DNA of 64,000 bases. Source: Streptomyces sp. TRM70350 (GTDB lineage: Bacteria > Actinomycetota > Actinomycetes > Streptomycetales > Streptomycetaceae). The stretch is taken from the NCBI RefSeq assembly GCF_019219825.1, contig NZ_JAHUXH010000036.1, forward strand, positions 1 to 64,000, in the 5' to 3' direction. Below the pieces are notes generated by a model, which was not told the DNA's origin, searched no databases, and saw only the letters and a program-made list of their open reading frames with translations. Below, piece after piece: positions 17,590 through 26,124 of the stretch. Every line of letters begins with the position of its first letter. The stretch's first letter is position 1. The position numbers and the translations under genes are program-made.

Positions 17590-19863
17590 ATGACCGCCAC
17601 CCGAAGAGTCGCGTCAAGGGCGACCGCCGCCGCACTGTGCGCGCTGGCCGTCGTGCTTGCGTCGATCGTGCTCATCCCCGCGCAGCGCGCCTACGCCGCG
17701 GGCACCACGTACTACGTGAGCGCGACCGGCAACGACAGCAACGCCGGAACCAGCAGCAGCGCGCCTTGGCGCTCGCTGAGCAAGGTGAACTCGAAGACGT
17801 TCCAGCCCGGCGACACCATTCGTCTCAGGTCCGGCGACAGTTGGGTCGGGCAGCTGTGGCCGAAGGGGTCCGGCGTCGCCGGCGCCCCGATCGCCATCGA
17901 CCGCTACGGAGAGGGCGCCAAGCCGAAGATCGCGGGTCAGGGCACCGTCGGCGACGCCGTGCGGCTGCACAACCAGCAGTACTGGGAGATCCGCAACCTC
18001 GACGTGTCGAACACGGCGCCCGCGACGGCGACACCCGGTGCGCACCTCGGCGACTTCCGCGGCATCGGCGTGCACGGCGACAACGGCCAGACCCTGCACC
18101 ACTTCGTGATCGACTCGGTCGACGTCCACGACGTGACCGGCGAGGTCAAGTGGATCGGCGGCAACACCGCCAACAACAAGCCGGGCATCACCTTCAACAA
18201 CGGCTGGGACCGCTCGAAGAACACCGGCGGCATCGCCTTCCTCACCACAGTCCAGGACATCACCGCGCCCGGCGCCGCCACCGTGCTCGACGACATCACG
18301 GTGCAGAACTCCACCATCAAGAACACCTCGTTCGCGGGAATCGTGACGAAGCAGTACGCCGGTGACGCCCCCGGTGCCGTCTTCACGGGCTGGGGCAAGC
18401 GCGCCACGGCCACGGACTCCCGCTTCACCCCGCACACCGACGTCACGATCCGCGGCAACTACATCACGCAGGCGAACACCGACTTCGGCGGCAACGGCAT
18501 CTATGTCACCGGCACCCGAGGCGCACTCGTCGAGGGCAACGTGATCGACCGGGTCGGCGTCTCCGGAGTCGAGACCAACATGGCCGACCGGGTCACCGTC
18601 CAGTACAACGAGATCATGGGCACCCACCACATGGGCGGCAGTGCCGACGCGAACGGCCTGGACCCCGACATCGGCACCACCAACCAGCTGTTCCAGTACA
18701 ACTACCTGCACGACAACGGCGACGGCATCCTGCTCTGCGCGTGCAACTCCTCGGTCAGGTTCGGCAGCGCGGTGGTCCGCTACAACGTGGTGACCGGCAG
18801 CGAGCGGTGGAACCTCCACATGTCGCAGACAACGGGCTCGGTGGCGGAGGTCTACAACAACACCTTCGTCAATGCCAATTCCTCGACCATGGTGAGCGGC
18901 GGCGTCTCAGGAAGGGTCACGCTGACCAACAACCTGTTCGTCACCGGAAACTCCAACCCCGAGTTCAACAAGCAGACGAGCGTCATCTACAACAACAACG
19001 GCTACTCGTCCGACTGGCCGAGCCGGCCCACGACCGACACGAAGGCCGTGATCGGCAGTCCGATGTTCGTGAACCCCGGCGTCACGGGGCCCTACGGTGA
19101 CGTGAACGGCCCGAGGCTCGGCACGGCGGCGAACTTCGCGCTCCAGTCCGGATCGCCGTTCGTCGACGTCGGCGCCACCGTCACCGGCAACGGCGGCCTC
19201 GACTACGCCGGGGCTCTGGTGCCGACCGGGAACGGTCCGGAGATCGGTGCCCTCGAACGCGGCGCGCCCGGCATCGCCTTCTCGGACACGTTCAACGGCC
19301 TGGCCACCGGCGCGCTCGCCAACGGGACGAACGGATGGCGGGTCATCTCGGCCAACAACGACGTCTCCGTGGTGGCGACGCCGTCCACCACCGACAAGAG
19401 CGTGCGGCTGACCCGCACCATCGAAGGCGGCGACACCGACGGGACCAACCTCGCCCGGATCTTCAGCACCCCGCTGCAGGGCTTGGTGACCATCGAGGCA
19501 CGGGTGATGCGCAACGACACGCAAGGAGGCTGGTTCGGGCTTCCCTACCTGTACAACGCCGGCGGCAGCCAGGCCGTCAGCGTCGCCTTCGCCCGCGGCG
19601 AGGTCCACGCGTACGAGGGGACCACGGACCGTGTGCTCGGTACGTACACCCCTGGCACGTGGTATCGGGTCACGCTCACCGTGGACACCGTCAACCAGCG
19701 CTTCGACCTCGACCTCGACGGCCGGCGCCTGCTGACCGACGCCGCGTTCCGCACCTCGATGCCGGGGATCGCGAAGGTCGCGTGGTACTCGAACGGCGGC
19801 GAGCGCGGGGCGGTGCACGTGGACGACGTCAGGATCGCGCGCGGTACCGGATTCGGCCAGTGA
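17590..19863 (+). CDS. Secreted right-handed parallel beta-helix protein with C-terminal lectin-like domain
   Basis: 757 residues. A Sec signal peptide ends near AYA-A (residue about 37). YYVSATGNDSNAGTSSSAPW is the standard opening of secreted beta-helix enzymes (polysaccharide lyases, epimerases, GH-type inverting enzymes). The middle has repeated short strands with Asn ladders (ITFNNGW, ILLCACNSSVRFG, VTLTNNLFV). From about residue 575 a jelly-roll of the concanavalin type follows (DTFNGLATG, YRVTLTVDTVNQRFDLDLDG). Probably an extracellular polysaccharide-degrading enzyme; the substrate and exact family (PL or GH) are not decidable by eye. The ribosome site is AGGAG. Likely controlled by the upstream LacI operator. 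Confidence 0.85.
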   Translation: MTATRRVASRATAAALCALAVVLASIVLIPAQRAYAAGTTYYVSATGNDSNAGTSSSAPWRSLSKVNSKTFQPGDTIRLRSGDSWVGQLWPKGSGVAGAPIAIDRYGEGAKPKIAGQGTVGDAVRLHNQQYWEIRNLDVSNTAPATATPGAHLGDFRGIGVHGDNGQTLHHFVIDSVDVHDVTGEVKWIGGNTANNKPGITFNNGWDRSKNTGGIAFLTTVQDITAPGAATVLDDITVQNSTIKNTSFAGIVTKQYAGDAPGAVFTGWGKRATATDSRFTPHTDVTIRGNYITQANTDFGGNGIYVTGTRGALVEGNVIDRVGVSGVETNMADRVTVQYNEIMGTHHMGGSADANGLDPDIGTTNQLFQYNYLHDNGDGILLCACNSSVRFGSAVVRYNVVTGSERWNLHMSQTTGSVAEVYNNTFVNANSSTMVSGGVSGRVTLTNNLFVTGNSNPEFNKQTSVIYNNNGYSSDWPSRPTTDTKAVIGSPMFVNPGVTGPYGDVNGPRLGTAANFALQSGSPFVDVGATVTGNGGLDYAGALVPTGNGPEIGALERGAPGIAFSDTFNGLATGALANGTNGWRVISANNDVSVVATPSTTDKSVRLTRTIEGGDTDGTNLARIFSTPLQGLVTIEARVMRNDTQGGWFGLPYLYNAGGSQAVSVAFARGEVHAYEGTTDRVLGTYTPGTWYRVTLTVDTVNQRFDLDLDGRRLLTDAAFRTSMPGIAKVAWYSNGGERGAVHVDDVRIARGTGFGQ

Positions 19864-19871
19864 CGGTTCCG

Positions 19872-19925
19872 GTCCGCTGACACCTGGAAGTCCGCTGACA
19901 CCTGGAAGTCCGCTGACACCTGAAA
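19872..19925. repeat. Three tandem 18-bp repeats after the beta-helix gene
   Basis: GTCCGCTGACACCTGGAA occurs at 19872, 19890 and 19908 (the last with GAAA). It begins 8 bp after the stop codon and lies just before the terminator hairpin. Each unit contains a TGA in one frame. Confidence 0.9.
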
Positions 19926-19938
19926 AGGAGAACCAGCT

Positions 19939-19964
19939 CTGCCGGGCCGAAATCGGTCCGGCAG
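19939..19964. terminator. Bidirectional terminator hairpin
   Basis: CTGCCGGGCCGA pairs with TCGGTCCGGCAG (one G-T pair). It lies between the convergent beta-helix and SGNH genes. No U tract follows, which is usual in Streptomyces. Confidence 0.7.
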
Positions 19965-19982
19965 GGCTGATTTCCGTACTGG

Positions 19983-20627
19983 TCAGCGTGCTGACATCCG
20001 TGCCAGCCGGGCGCTGACCACCGGCACATAGAATGCCGTGATGCCCGCCAGGTTGGGGTGGGTTCCCGTTCCCTCCGTGCCGGGTACACCATTGACCAGG
20101 TCGTCGAATGTGTATTTCGCCCGCTGGGCATCATCGCGGGTGTCGAACGTGGTGTCCCCGAAAACATCGGCAACCGCGACATCCCACTTCCGGCAGGCCC
20201 GCAATGTCACTTCGCGCAGGGCTGTCTGGGTGTCCCAGTCCCGCGAACCCAGTTTGTGGGCGGCGACGTACACGATGCGGGCGGCCGGCCATTTCCGCTG
20301 CATCGTGTGCAGCGTCTTCTCCAGCTCTTCCGCGTAGGCGGGCACGTCGTAGCGTCGGTCTCGGAAGATCGACTGGGCGTCGTTGGTGCCGCCGTCGAAG
20401 AGGACGAAGTCCGGCGCGATGTCCGTCGCCTGCTCGATCTGGGCAAGAATCTGCCCACCGGAAGCCTGCGGGTCGACGCCAATGGTCGCGCCGTTCCGGG
20501 CGAATTTGGCAAGGGTCATGTTCTCGCGCTCCGCGACGACGTCCACGAAACTACGGGGATACACGTGTCCGTGCACAATGCTGTCACCGAAGGCGTACAC
20601 ACTCTTGCCTGCCAGCCCGTTCTCCAC
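19983..20627 (-). CDS. SGNH/GDSL-type hydrolase
   Basis: About 214 residues. GTG 20627 is chosen because AGGGAG sits six bases upstream; longer in-frame starts (ATG 20651, 20693) lack a ribosome site. Block I is YAFGDSIVHG with the catalytic Ser. Block III is FVLFDGGTNDAQ. The C-terminal block with catalytic Asp/His is GTHPNLAGI. These enzymes are esterases or lipases; in sugar clusters they commonly remove acetyl or other acyl groups from plant polysaccharides. No signal peptide, so probably intracellular. Divergent from the cupin gene, with a LacI-like site between. Confidence 0.88.
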   Translation of the reverse strand: MENGLAGKSVYAFGDSIVHGHVYPRSFVDVVAERENMTLAKFARNGATIGVDPQASGGQILAQIEQATDIAPDFVLFDGGTNDAQSIFRDRRYDVPAYAEELEKTLHTMQRKWPAARIVYVAAHKLGSRDWDTQTALREVTLRACRKWDVAVADVFGDTTFDTRDDAQRAKYTFDDLVNGVPGTEGTGTHPNLAGITAFYVPVVSARLARMSAR

Positions 20628-20717
20628 GTCAATCTCCCTGCGGTTCGACATTTCCGGCCCGATATTAGTCCGTGCATTGACCCGTTGAGCCATGCGGACG
20701 TAAATTGAGAGAAGGTA

Positions 20718-20729
20718 GAAAGCGCTTGC
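20718..20729. promoter_or_regulatory. LacI/CcpA-type operator candidate GAAAGCGCTTGC
   Basis: A near-perfect palindrome with centre GC, the classical GAAAGCGCTTTC form. It is located between the divergent SGNH hydrolase (start 20627) and cupin gene (start 20757), placed to control both. It differs from the GTGAACG sites used 2 kb away. Confidence 0.55.
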
Positions 20730-20756
20730 CATCCTGAAACGGAGTGCTGACGGAAC

Positions 20757-21467
20757 ATGAGCACAACCCACACCGGGCTGCCCGGTGGCGTCGCCATCTC
20801 GCATCTGTCGGTGTACGACTGGCCTGCCGCCGACGGGGTGTGCGGCGGCACCCCTCATATGCATCTGGCGTGTTCGGAGGGTTACGTCGTCACCGGTGGG
20901 CGCGGAGCCGTGCAGACGCTGACCGCGTCCGGGTACGAGGTGACTCCGCTTCAGGCCGGTACCGTCGCCTGGTTCACGCCGGGGACCATCCACCGGCTGG
21001 TCAATGAGAGCGATCTGCGGATCACCGTCCTGATGCAGAACAGCGGTCTGCCGGAGGCGGGGGACGCCGTCCTCACGCTGCCCCCGCACTACCTGACCGA
21101 TCCCGAGACGTACGCACGCGCCACCGTCATCCCGGCCGACGCGCCCGAGGAGGAGCAGGAGCGCGTCGCCCGGGCCCGGCGTGACCTCGCCCTGGAGGGC
21201 TACCGGGCGCTGCGTGCGGCCGAGGGGCCCGAGGCCCTGGCGGCGTTCCACCGGGCCGCCGCCGCGCTCGTACGGCCGCGCATAGCCGAGTGGCGGGAAC
21301 GGTGGCGGCAGGGCGCCGAGGCCGCCGCCGCGGCCACCGCGGTGCAGCTCGACGCGCTGGAGCGGGGGGAGTCCCCGCACCTCGCCGATGCCGTCGTGCG
21401 CTCCGAACAGCCCGCCGCCCGGGGGAAGTTCGGGATGTGCGGACGGCTCGACGTCTACCGGAACTGA
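20757..21467 (+). CDS. Cupin-domain protein
   Basis: 236 residues from ATG 20757. The N-terminal half is a single cupin barrel: GGTPHMHLACSEGYVVTGGRG supplies the histidines and glutamate of motif 1, and AGTVAWFTPGTIHRLVN is motif 2. The C-terminal half is a long helical, Ala/Glu/Arg-rich extension (about 120-236). Cupins near sugar dehydrogenases often act as isomerases or ligand sensors. A truncated paralogue sits directly after a DUF6807 gene at 40.7 kb, which ties this protein to the oxidoreductase/DUF6807 pathway. Biochemical role unknown. Confidence 0.8.
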   Translation: MSTTHTGLPGGVAISHLSVYDWPAADGVCGGTPHMHLACSEGYVVTGGRGAVQTLTASGYEVTPLQAGTVAWFTPGTIHRLVNESDLRITVLMQNSGLPEAGDAVLTLPPHYLTDPETYARATVIPADAPEEEQERVARARRDLALEGYRALRAAEGPEALAAFHRAAAALVRPRIAEWRERWRQGAEAAAAATAVQLDALERGESPHLADAVVRSEQPAARGKFGMCGRLDVYRN

Positions 21468-21619
21468 TACGGACACGCGCGCCGCGTCACGAGCCCTCGG
21501 CCGGGCCCCGCATGACCCGCACGGGTGTGTGCGGGCCGACCGAGGGCTCGCAGAGAGGGTTCGCTCCCCGGCCGGCGGCCGGGACCGCGAGTGGTCACCG
21601 CTCGCGGTCGGGGCGGCTT

Positions 21620-22630
21620 TCAGCGGGCGGGCTCGGCCGTCGACTCCCGCCAGATGATCCGGAACAGGGTCTCCTCCTCCGCCTCGTGCGCCGCGTCGAG
21701 CAGGCCCGCGATCAGCTTGCCCATGGCCTTGCTGCCGAGTCGTTCGAGGTCCACGTCGACGGTCGTCAGGGACGGGGTCATGAACTGTCCGACCGCGTTG
21801 TTGTCCCAGCCCGTCACGCTGACGTCGCCGGGCACGTCCCAGCCCCGTTCCCGGGCCCCGCGGACGACGCCGGCGGCGACGAGGTCGTTGGCCGCGATCA
21901 CCGCGGTCGGCCGTGCACCGCTCGGGAGCGACCGGATCGCCTCGATGCCGGACTCGCCGGACCAGTCACCGTCGAAGACACCGACGGACTCGAGCCCGAG
22001 GTGTTCGACCGTGTCCAGATAGCTCTTCCTGCGCGCCCTCGCGGAAGCGAACTGCGCGTCCCCCGCCACATGCAGGAACCGGGTGTGACCGAGCGCCGCC
22101 AGGTGCTCGATCATCCGCACCACTGGCGTGGCGTCGGCCAACTCCCCGATGCCGCGCATCTCGTCGTCGAAGTCGGCCGAGATCACCACGGCTGTCCGCT
22201 GGTGCAGTTTGTTCTCCACCGAGGGGAGCACGGGGGCGAGGGAGAGGATGCCCTCGAACTGTCCCGAGTCGGCGAGTTCCAGCAGGCGTTCACTCCTCGC
22301 CCGTACGCCGCCCCCGGCGCTCACGACGTCCACGAAGTACCCCGCGGCCTGTGCCGTCGCGCTGGCCCCCGCCAGCATGCGTGACGGGTTGAAGGCCATG
22401 GCGGGCATGAGGATCGCCAGCCGGCCGGTCTTCCGCGTGCGCATGGACCGCGCCACCAGGTTGGGGCGGTAGTCCAGTTCGCGGATCGCCTTCTCCACGC
22501 GTTCCAGGGTCGCCGGCTTCAGCCCGCCGTTGAATCGCAGATACCTCGACACCGTCTGGGGTGACACACCGGCAAGCCGCGCCACGTCGGTGATCGTCGG
22601 CCGTCGTCGCGCCGTGTCAGCGCCGTCCAT
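21620..22630 (-). CDS. LacI-family regulator (LacI-3) of the sugar ABC locus
   Basis: 336 residues from ATG 22630. HTH: TITDVARLAGVSPQTVSRYL. Hinge: NLVARSMRTRKTGR. Sensor domain: AVVISADFDDEMRGIG, VIAANDLVAAGVVRGARERG, VSVTGWDNNAVGQFM; ends WRESTAEPAR. It is divergent from the permease/lipoprotein operon. Two 14-bp sites AGTGATCGTTCACT and AGTGAACGATCACT lie between the genes and should be its operators. LacI-4 (36494-37522) is a close paralogue with the same V(S)xQTVSRYLR reading helix, so the two probably bind the same sites. Confidence 0.93.
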   Translation of the reverse strand: MDGADTARRRPTITDVARLAGVSPQTVSRYLRFNGGLKPATLERVEKAIRELDYRPNLVARSMRTRKTGRLAILMPAMAFNPSRMLAGASATAQAAGYFVDVVSAGGGVRARSERLLELADSGQFEGILSLAPVLPSVENKLHQRTAVVISADFDDEMRGIGELADATPVVRMIEHLAALGHTRFLHVAGDAQFASARARRKSYLDTVEHLGLESVGVFDGDWSGESGIEAIRSLPSGARPTAVIAANDLVAAGVVRGARERGWDVPGDVSVTGWDNNAVGQFMTPSLTTVDVDLERLGSKAMGKLIAGLLDAAHEAEEETLFRIIWRESTAEPAR

Positions 22631-22682
22631 CCGCTTCTCCCACCTTCAGCCAACGTTCGGTGAAGTCAGAGACTACACACTC

Positions 22683-22740
22683 TTGACGCAAAAAGTGATC
22701 GTTCACTATGGTCCTCGCAACCCCAGAGTGAACGATCACT
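22683..22740 (+). promoter_or_regulatory. Promoter with two LacI operators, sugar ABC operon
   Basis: -35 TTGACG (22683-22688), 18-bp spacer, -10 TATGGT (22707-22712). Operator 1 AGTGATCGTTCACT (22694-22707) fills the spacer and touches the -10. Operator 2 AGTGAACGATCACT (22727-22740) lies in the early leader, 33 bp centre to centre. The two sites are reverse complements of each other. Binding would block RNA polymerase. The same layout recurs at 37584 and, as an orphan, at 33988. Confidence 0.8.
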
Positions 22741-22814
22741 TTTTCGGGGGGCGCGTGGCCCCGGACGGGCCCGAACCACTGTGTGTCGATGCCGCCGCTC
22801 AAGGGAGCAGTGCC

Positions 22815-23735
22815 GTGAGCTCCATCAACGAACTACGCCGGCTGCGCGGGTCCCAACGGGGCGCGCGACAGCAGAACAAGGCGGCGTTCTTCTTCCTCCT
22901 GCCATGGTTCATCGGGTTGTTCGGGATCACTCTCGGCCCGATGCTGGCCTCGCTCTACCTCAGCTTCACCAAGTACAACCTGCTGCAGCCGCCGCAGTTC
23001 AGCGGAGCGGACAACTGGACGCGGATGCTCCACGACGAGCGTCTGCACAAGTCGCTCGAAGTAACGTTCAGTTACGTCCTGGTCTCCGTCCCTCTGCAGC
23101 TGGCGCTGGCCCTGGGACTCGCCCTGCTGCTGGACAAGGGGGTACGGGGCCTCTCCTTCTACCGCTCCGTCTTCTACCTGCCGTCACTGATCGGCGGCAG
23201 CGTCGCGATCGCCGTGCTGTGGCGGACGATCTTCGGCACGGACGGCCTCGTGAACAAGGGGCTCGGCGTCTTCGGGATCGAGGGGCAGGGCTGGATCTCC
23301 GAGCCGAGCACCGCGCTGTCGACGCTCATCGTCCTGAACGTCTGGACGTTCGGCTCACCCATGGTGATCTTCCTCGCCGGCCTGCGGCAGATCCCGACCT
23401 CCCTCTACGAGGCGGCCTCCGTCGACGGCGCCGGTCGCTGGCGCCAGTTCCGCAGCATCACGATTCCGCTGCTGACCCCCATCATCTTCTTCAACCTGGT
23501 CCTGCAGATCATCCACGCCTTCCAGACGTTCACCCAGGCCTTCGTGGTCTCGGGCGGCACCGGAGGCCCCGCCGACTCCACCCTCTTCTACTCGCTGTAC
23601 CTCTACCAGCGCGGGTTCGGCCACTTCGACATGGGGTATGCGTCCGCGCTCGCGTGGCTGCTGCTCCTCATCGTCGCGGTCTTCACCGCCGTCAACTTCT
23701 GGGCCTCCAAGTACTGGGTGTTTCACGATGACTGA
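22815..23735 (+). CDS. Sugar ABC transporter permease (MalF-like)
   Basis: 306 residues. GTG 22815 follows AAGGGAG; longer in-frame extension would cross the operators. Six membrane segments (FFLLPWFIGLFGITLGPML first). The EAA loop contacting the ATPase is YEAASVDGAGRWRQF. It is the membrane half of a CUT1 importer with the next gene. No ATPase gene is nearby, so a shared MsiK-like ATPase is inferred. First gene of the operon; its stop overlaps the next start. Confidence 0.92.
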   Translation: MSSINELRRLRGSQRGARQQNKAAFFFLLPWFIGLFGITLGPMLASLYLSFTKYNLLQPPQFSGADNWTRMLHDERLHKSLEVTFSYVLVSVPLQLALALGLALLLDKGVRGLSFYRSVFYLPSLIGGSVAIAVLWRTIFGTDGLVNKGLGVFGIEGQGWISEPSTALSTLIVLNVWTFGSPMVIFLAGLRQIPTSLYEAASVDGAGRWRQFRSITIPLLTPIIFFNLVLQIIHAFQTFTQAFVVSGGTGGPADSTLFYSLYLYQRGFGHFDMGYASALAWLLLLIVAVFTAVNFWASKYWVFHDD

Positions 23736-24624
23736 CCGCGCCGTAGCCGTACCCCGCCCGCTGCCCGCAGCCCTCTCCCACGAGGCGCACCGCGGCCGGC
23801 GCAGGATCCGCGCACTGCTCAAGCACATCCTGCTCGTCGTCTGTGTCCTGGCGATGCTGTACCCCGTCCTGTGGATGGTGGTCAGCTCCCTCCGCCCCAA
23901 CGACGAGATCTTCCGTCACGCGGGACTCGCCCTGACGCAGCCGCGCCTGGAGAACTACAGCAACGGCTGGAACGCCTTCGCCCAACCGTTCAGCCACTAC
24001 CTGATCAACTCGCTGATCGTGGTGATCGGCGCGATCCTCGGGAACCTCCTCGCCTGCTCCATGGCCGCCTACGCGTTCGCCCGGCTGGAGTTCAAGGCCA
24101 AGCGCCTGTGGTTCGCCATCATGCTCGTCACGATCATGCTGCCGATCCACGTGATCATCGTGCCGCAGTACGTCCTGTTCTCGGAGCTAGGCTGGGTCAA
24201 CACGTTCCTGCCGCTGATCGTGCCGAAGTTCCTGGCGACCGACGCCTTCTTCATCTTCCTCATGGTGCAGTTCGTCCGCGGCATCCCGCGCGAACTCGAC
24301 GAGGCCGCACGGATCGACGGCGCCGGGCAGGCGCGGATCTTCTTCCACATCATCCTGCCGCTGATGGTCCCGGCGCTGGCCACCACCGCGATCTTCACCT
24401 TCATCTGGACCTGGAACGACTTCTACACCCAGCTCATCTACCTCACCGACCCGACGATGTACACCACGCCCCTTGCGCTGCGTGCCTTCGTCGACCAGCA
24501 GACCGCGACCGACTGGGGCTCGGTGTTCGCCATGAGCGTGGTGTCGCTGGTTCCCGTCTTCCTCGTCTTCCTCGCCGGGCAGCGCTTCCTGCTCCGAGGT
24601 ATCGCGACCACCGGCGGCAAGTAA
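23728..24624 (+). CDS. Sugar ABC transporter permease (MalG-like)
   Basis: 298 residues; ATG 23728 overlaps the preceding stop (ATGACTGA), showing translational coupling. Six membrane segments (ILLVVCVLAMLYPVLWMVVS first). EAA loop: LDEAARIDGAGQARIFF. It ends LLRGIATTGGK, typical of MalG-like subunits. It forms the CUT1 channel with the upstream permease. Confidence 0.92.
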   Translation: MTDRAVAVPRPLPAALSHEAHRGRRRIRALLKHILLVVCVLAMLYPVLWMVVSSLRPNDEIFRHAGLALTQPRLENYSNGWNAFAQPFSHYLINSLIVVIGAILGNLLACSMAAYAFARLEFKAKRLWFAIMLVTIMLPIHVIIVPQYVLFSELGWVNTFLPLIVPKFLATDAFFIFLMVQFVRGIPRELDEAARIDGAGQARIFFHIILPLMVPALATTAIFTFIWTWNDFYTQLIYLTDPTMYTTPLALRAFVDQQTATDWGSVFAMSVVSLVPVFLVFLAGQRFLLRGIATTGGK

Positions 24625-24725
24625 CTGCGGGGGCAACGGCCGGAACGCGGTGCGAACGAGTCATGGCCGCTCGGGAGCACCGCAGCCATCAACCCGACAC
24701 CTGTGTCAGGCAAAAGGAGAAGTAC

Positions 24726-26030
24726 ATGAAAGTCAGCCCCTTCAGACGTCTCGCACTCGGAGCGGTCGCCTCGCTCTCGCTGGTCTTGACCGCCTGCTCC
24801 GGCGGTAGCGCGGGCACCGCTCCCGAGCTGAGCGACAAGCCGGTCACCATCCGTGTCACCTGGTGGGGAGCGGACACCCGGGCCCAGCTCACCAACGAAG
24901 CCATAGCGGCGTTCGAGAAGAAGCACCCCAACATCAAGGTCAAGGGCGAGTACAAGGACTGGAACGGCTACTGGGACGCGCTCGCCACCACGACCGCGGC
25001 CCAGGACTCACCCGACGTCATCCAGATGGATGAGCTCTACCTGGCCTCGTACGCGGGCCGCGGAGCGCTCTACGACCTCGGCAACGCCGAGAAGTTCCTC
25101 AACACCTCGCAGTTCGACGACCAGGCCCTCGCTACCGGACAGGTCGGCGGAACACAGTACGCGCTGCCGATCGGCGTCGGCGTCTCCACCGTCCTCGCCA
25201 ACACCGACATGTTCGAGAAGTACGGCGTGGCCCTCCCCGACGACAAGACGTGGACGTGGGACGACTACGCCAGGATCGCCAAGGAGCTCACGGACAAGAG
25301 CGGCGGCAAGATCCACGGCGCGTCCGGCGCTCCCGGCTTCTTCGCGGGCGACGTCAAGTACTGGGCCCGTCAGCAGGGCGGTGAGCTCTTCGACAAGGAC
25401 GGCAACGTCTCGCTGAAGCCCGATGCGCTCGTCAAGATGTGGAAGTACGGCCTGGACCTGATCTCCTCCGAGGGCGGCGTCAAGGCGTCCACGATGGTCG
25501 AGGACCTGACCGCCGGTGTCACCGCCGGCAGCTTCGCCACCGGCAAGGCGGCCATGATGGGCGCCTACAACACCCAGGTCACCGCGCTGCAGGAGGCGAC
25601 GGGCGCGAATCTGAAGCTGCTGCAGCCGCCCCACGTCGGCGACACCAAGGCGAACTTCTTCAAGCCCTCGATGTACTGGGCGGTCTCCAGCCAGAGCAAG
25701 CACCCGGCCGAGGCAGCCACGTTCGTCGACTTCCTGCTCAACGACCCGGCGGCCGCCGACATCCTCAAGACCGAGCGCGGCATCCCCGCCAACAAGGCGA
25801 TGCTCCAGCGCCTCCAGGCGGGTCTGACCGGCACGGACAAGGCCGCCGCCGAGTACATGAACACGGCGACGACGGGTCAGCCGCCCGTCGTGACCCCCAA
25901 CGGCGCCAGCGGGATCGAGCCGATGCTTCAGCGCTACACCCAGGAGGTCTACTTCAAGAAGACCTCCCCGGAAGACGCCGCGAAGTCCTTCATCAAGGAA
26001 CTCCAGAGCGAGATCGACGCGGCCAAGTGA
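24726..26030 (+). CDS. Sugar-binding lipoprotein of ABC transporter
   Basis: 434 residues from ATG 24726, with strong ribosome site AAAGGAG. Lipoprotein signal with lipobox LTAC, Cys 24 as the lipidation site. Mature part is a family-1 solute-binding protein (VTIRVTWWGADTRAQLTNEA, a YALPIGVGVSTVLANTDMF loop, KAAMMGAYNTQ). It delivers an oligosaccharide or sugar acid to the two upstream permeases. A strong intercistronic hairpin follows, consistent with high expression of this gene relative to those downstream. Confidence 0.92.
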   Translation: MKVSPFRRLALGAVASLSLVLTACSGGSAGTAPELSDKPVTIRVTWWGADTRAQLTNEAIAAFEKKHPNIKVKGEYKDWNGYWDALATTTAAQDSPDVIQMDELYLASYAGRGALYDLGNAEKFLNTSQFDDQALATGQVGGTQYALPIGVGVSTVLANTDMFEKYGVALPDDKTWTWDDYARIAKELTDKSGGKIHGASGAPGFFAGDVKYWARQQGGELFDKDGNVSLKPDALVKMWKYGLDLISSEGGVKASTMVEDLTAGVTAGSFATGKAAMMGAYNTQVTALQEATGANLKLLQPPHVGDTKANFFKPSMYWAVSSQSKHPAEAATFVDFLLNDPAAADILKTERGIPANKAMLQRLQAGLTGTDKAAAEYMNTATTGQPPVVTPNGASGIEPMLQRYTQEVYFKKTSPEDAAKSFIKELQSEIDAAK

Positions 26031-26037
26031 CCTCTTT

Positions 26038-26080
26038 CCCCTGGGGCCGCGGCCGCGGCCGCGGCCCACGGCCCCCGGGG
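26038..26080 (+). terminator. G+C-rich intercistronic hairpin
   Basis: CCCCTGGGGCC pairs with GGCCCCCGGGG (10 of 11) around a GC loop, directly after the lipoprotein gene and before the oxidoreductase. It probably attenuates or stabilises the upstream mRNA rather than ending the operon. Confidence 0.55.
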
Positions 26081-26124
26081 AGCCCGCGGCAAGCGGGTCG
26101 GAAACCACGAGAGAGAAGCCATCC

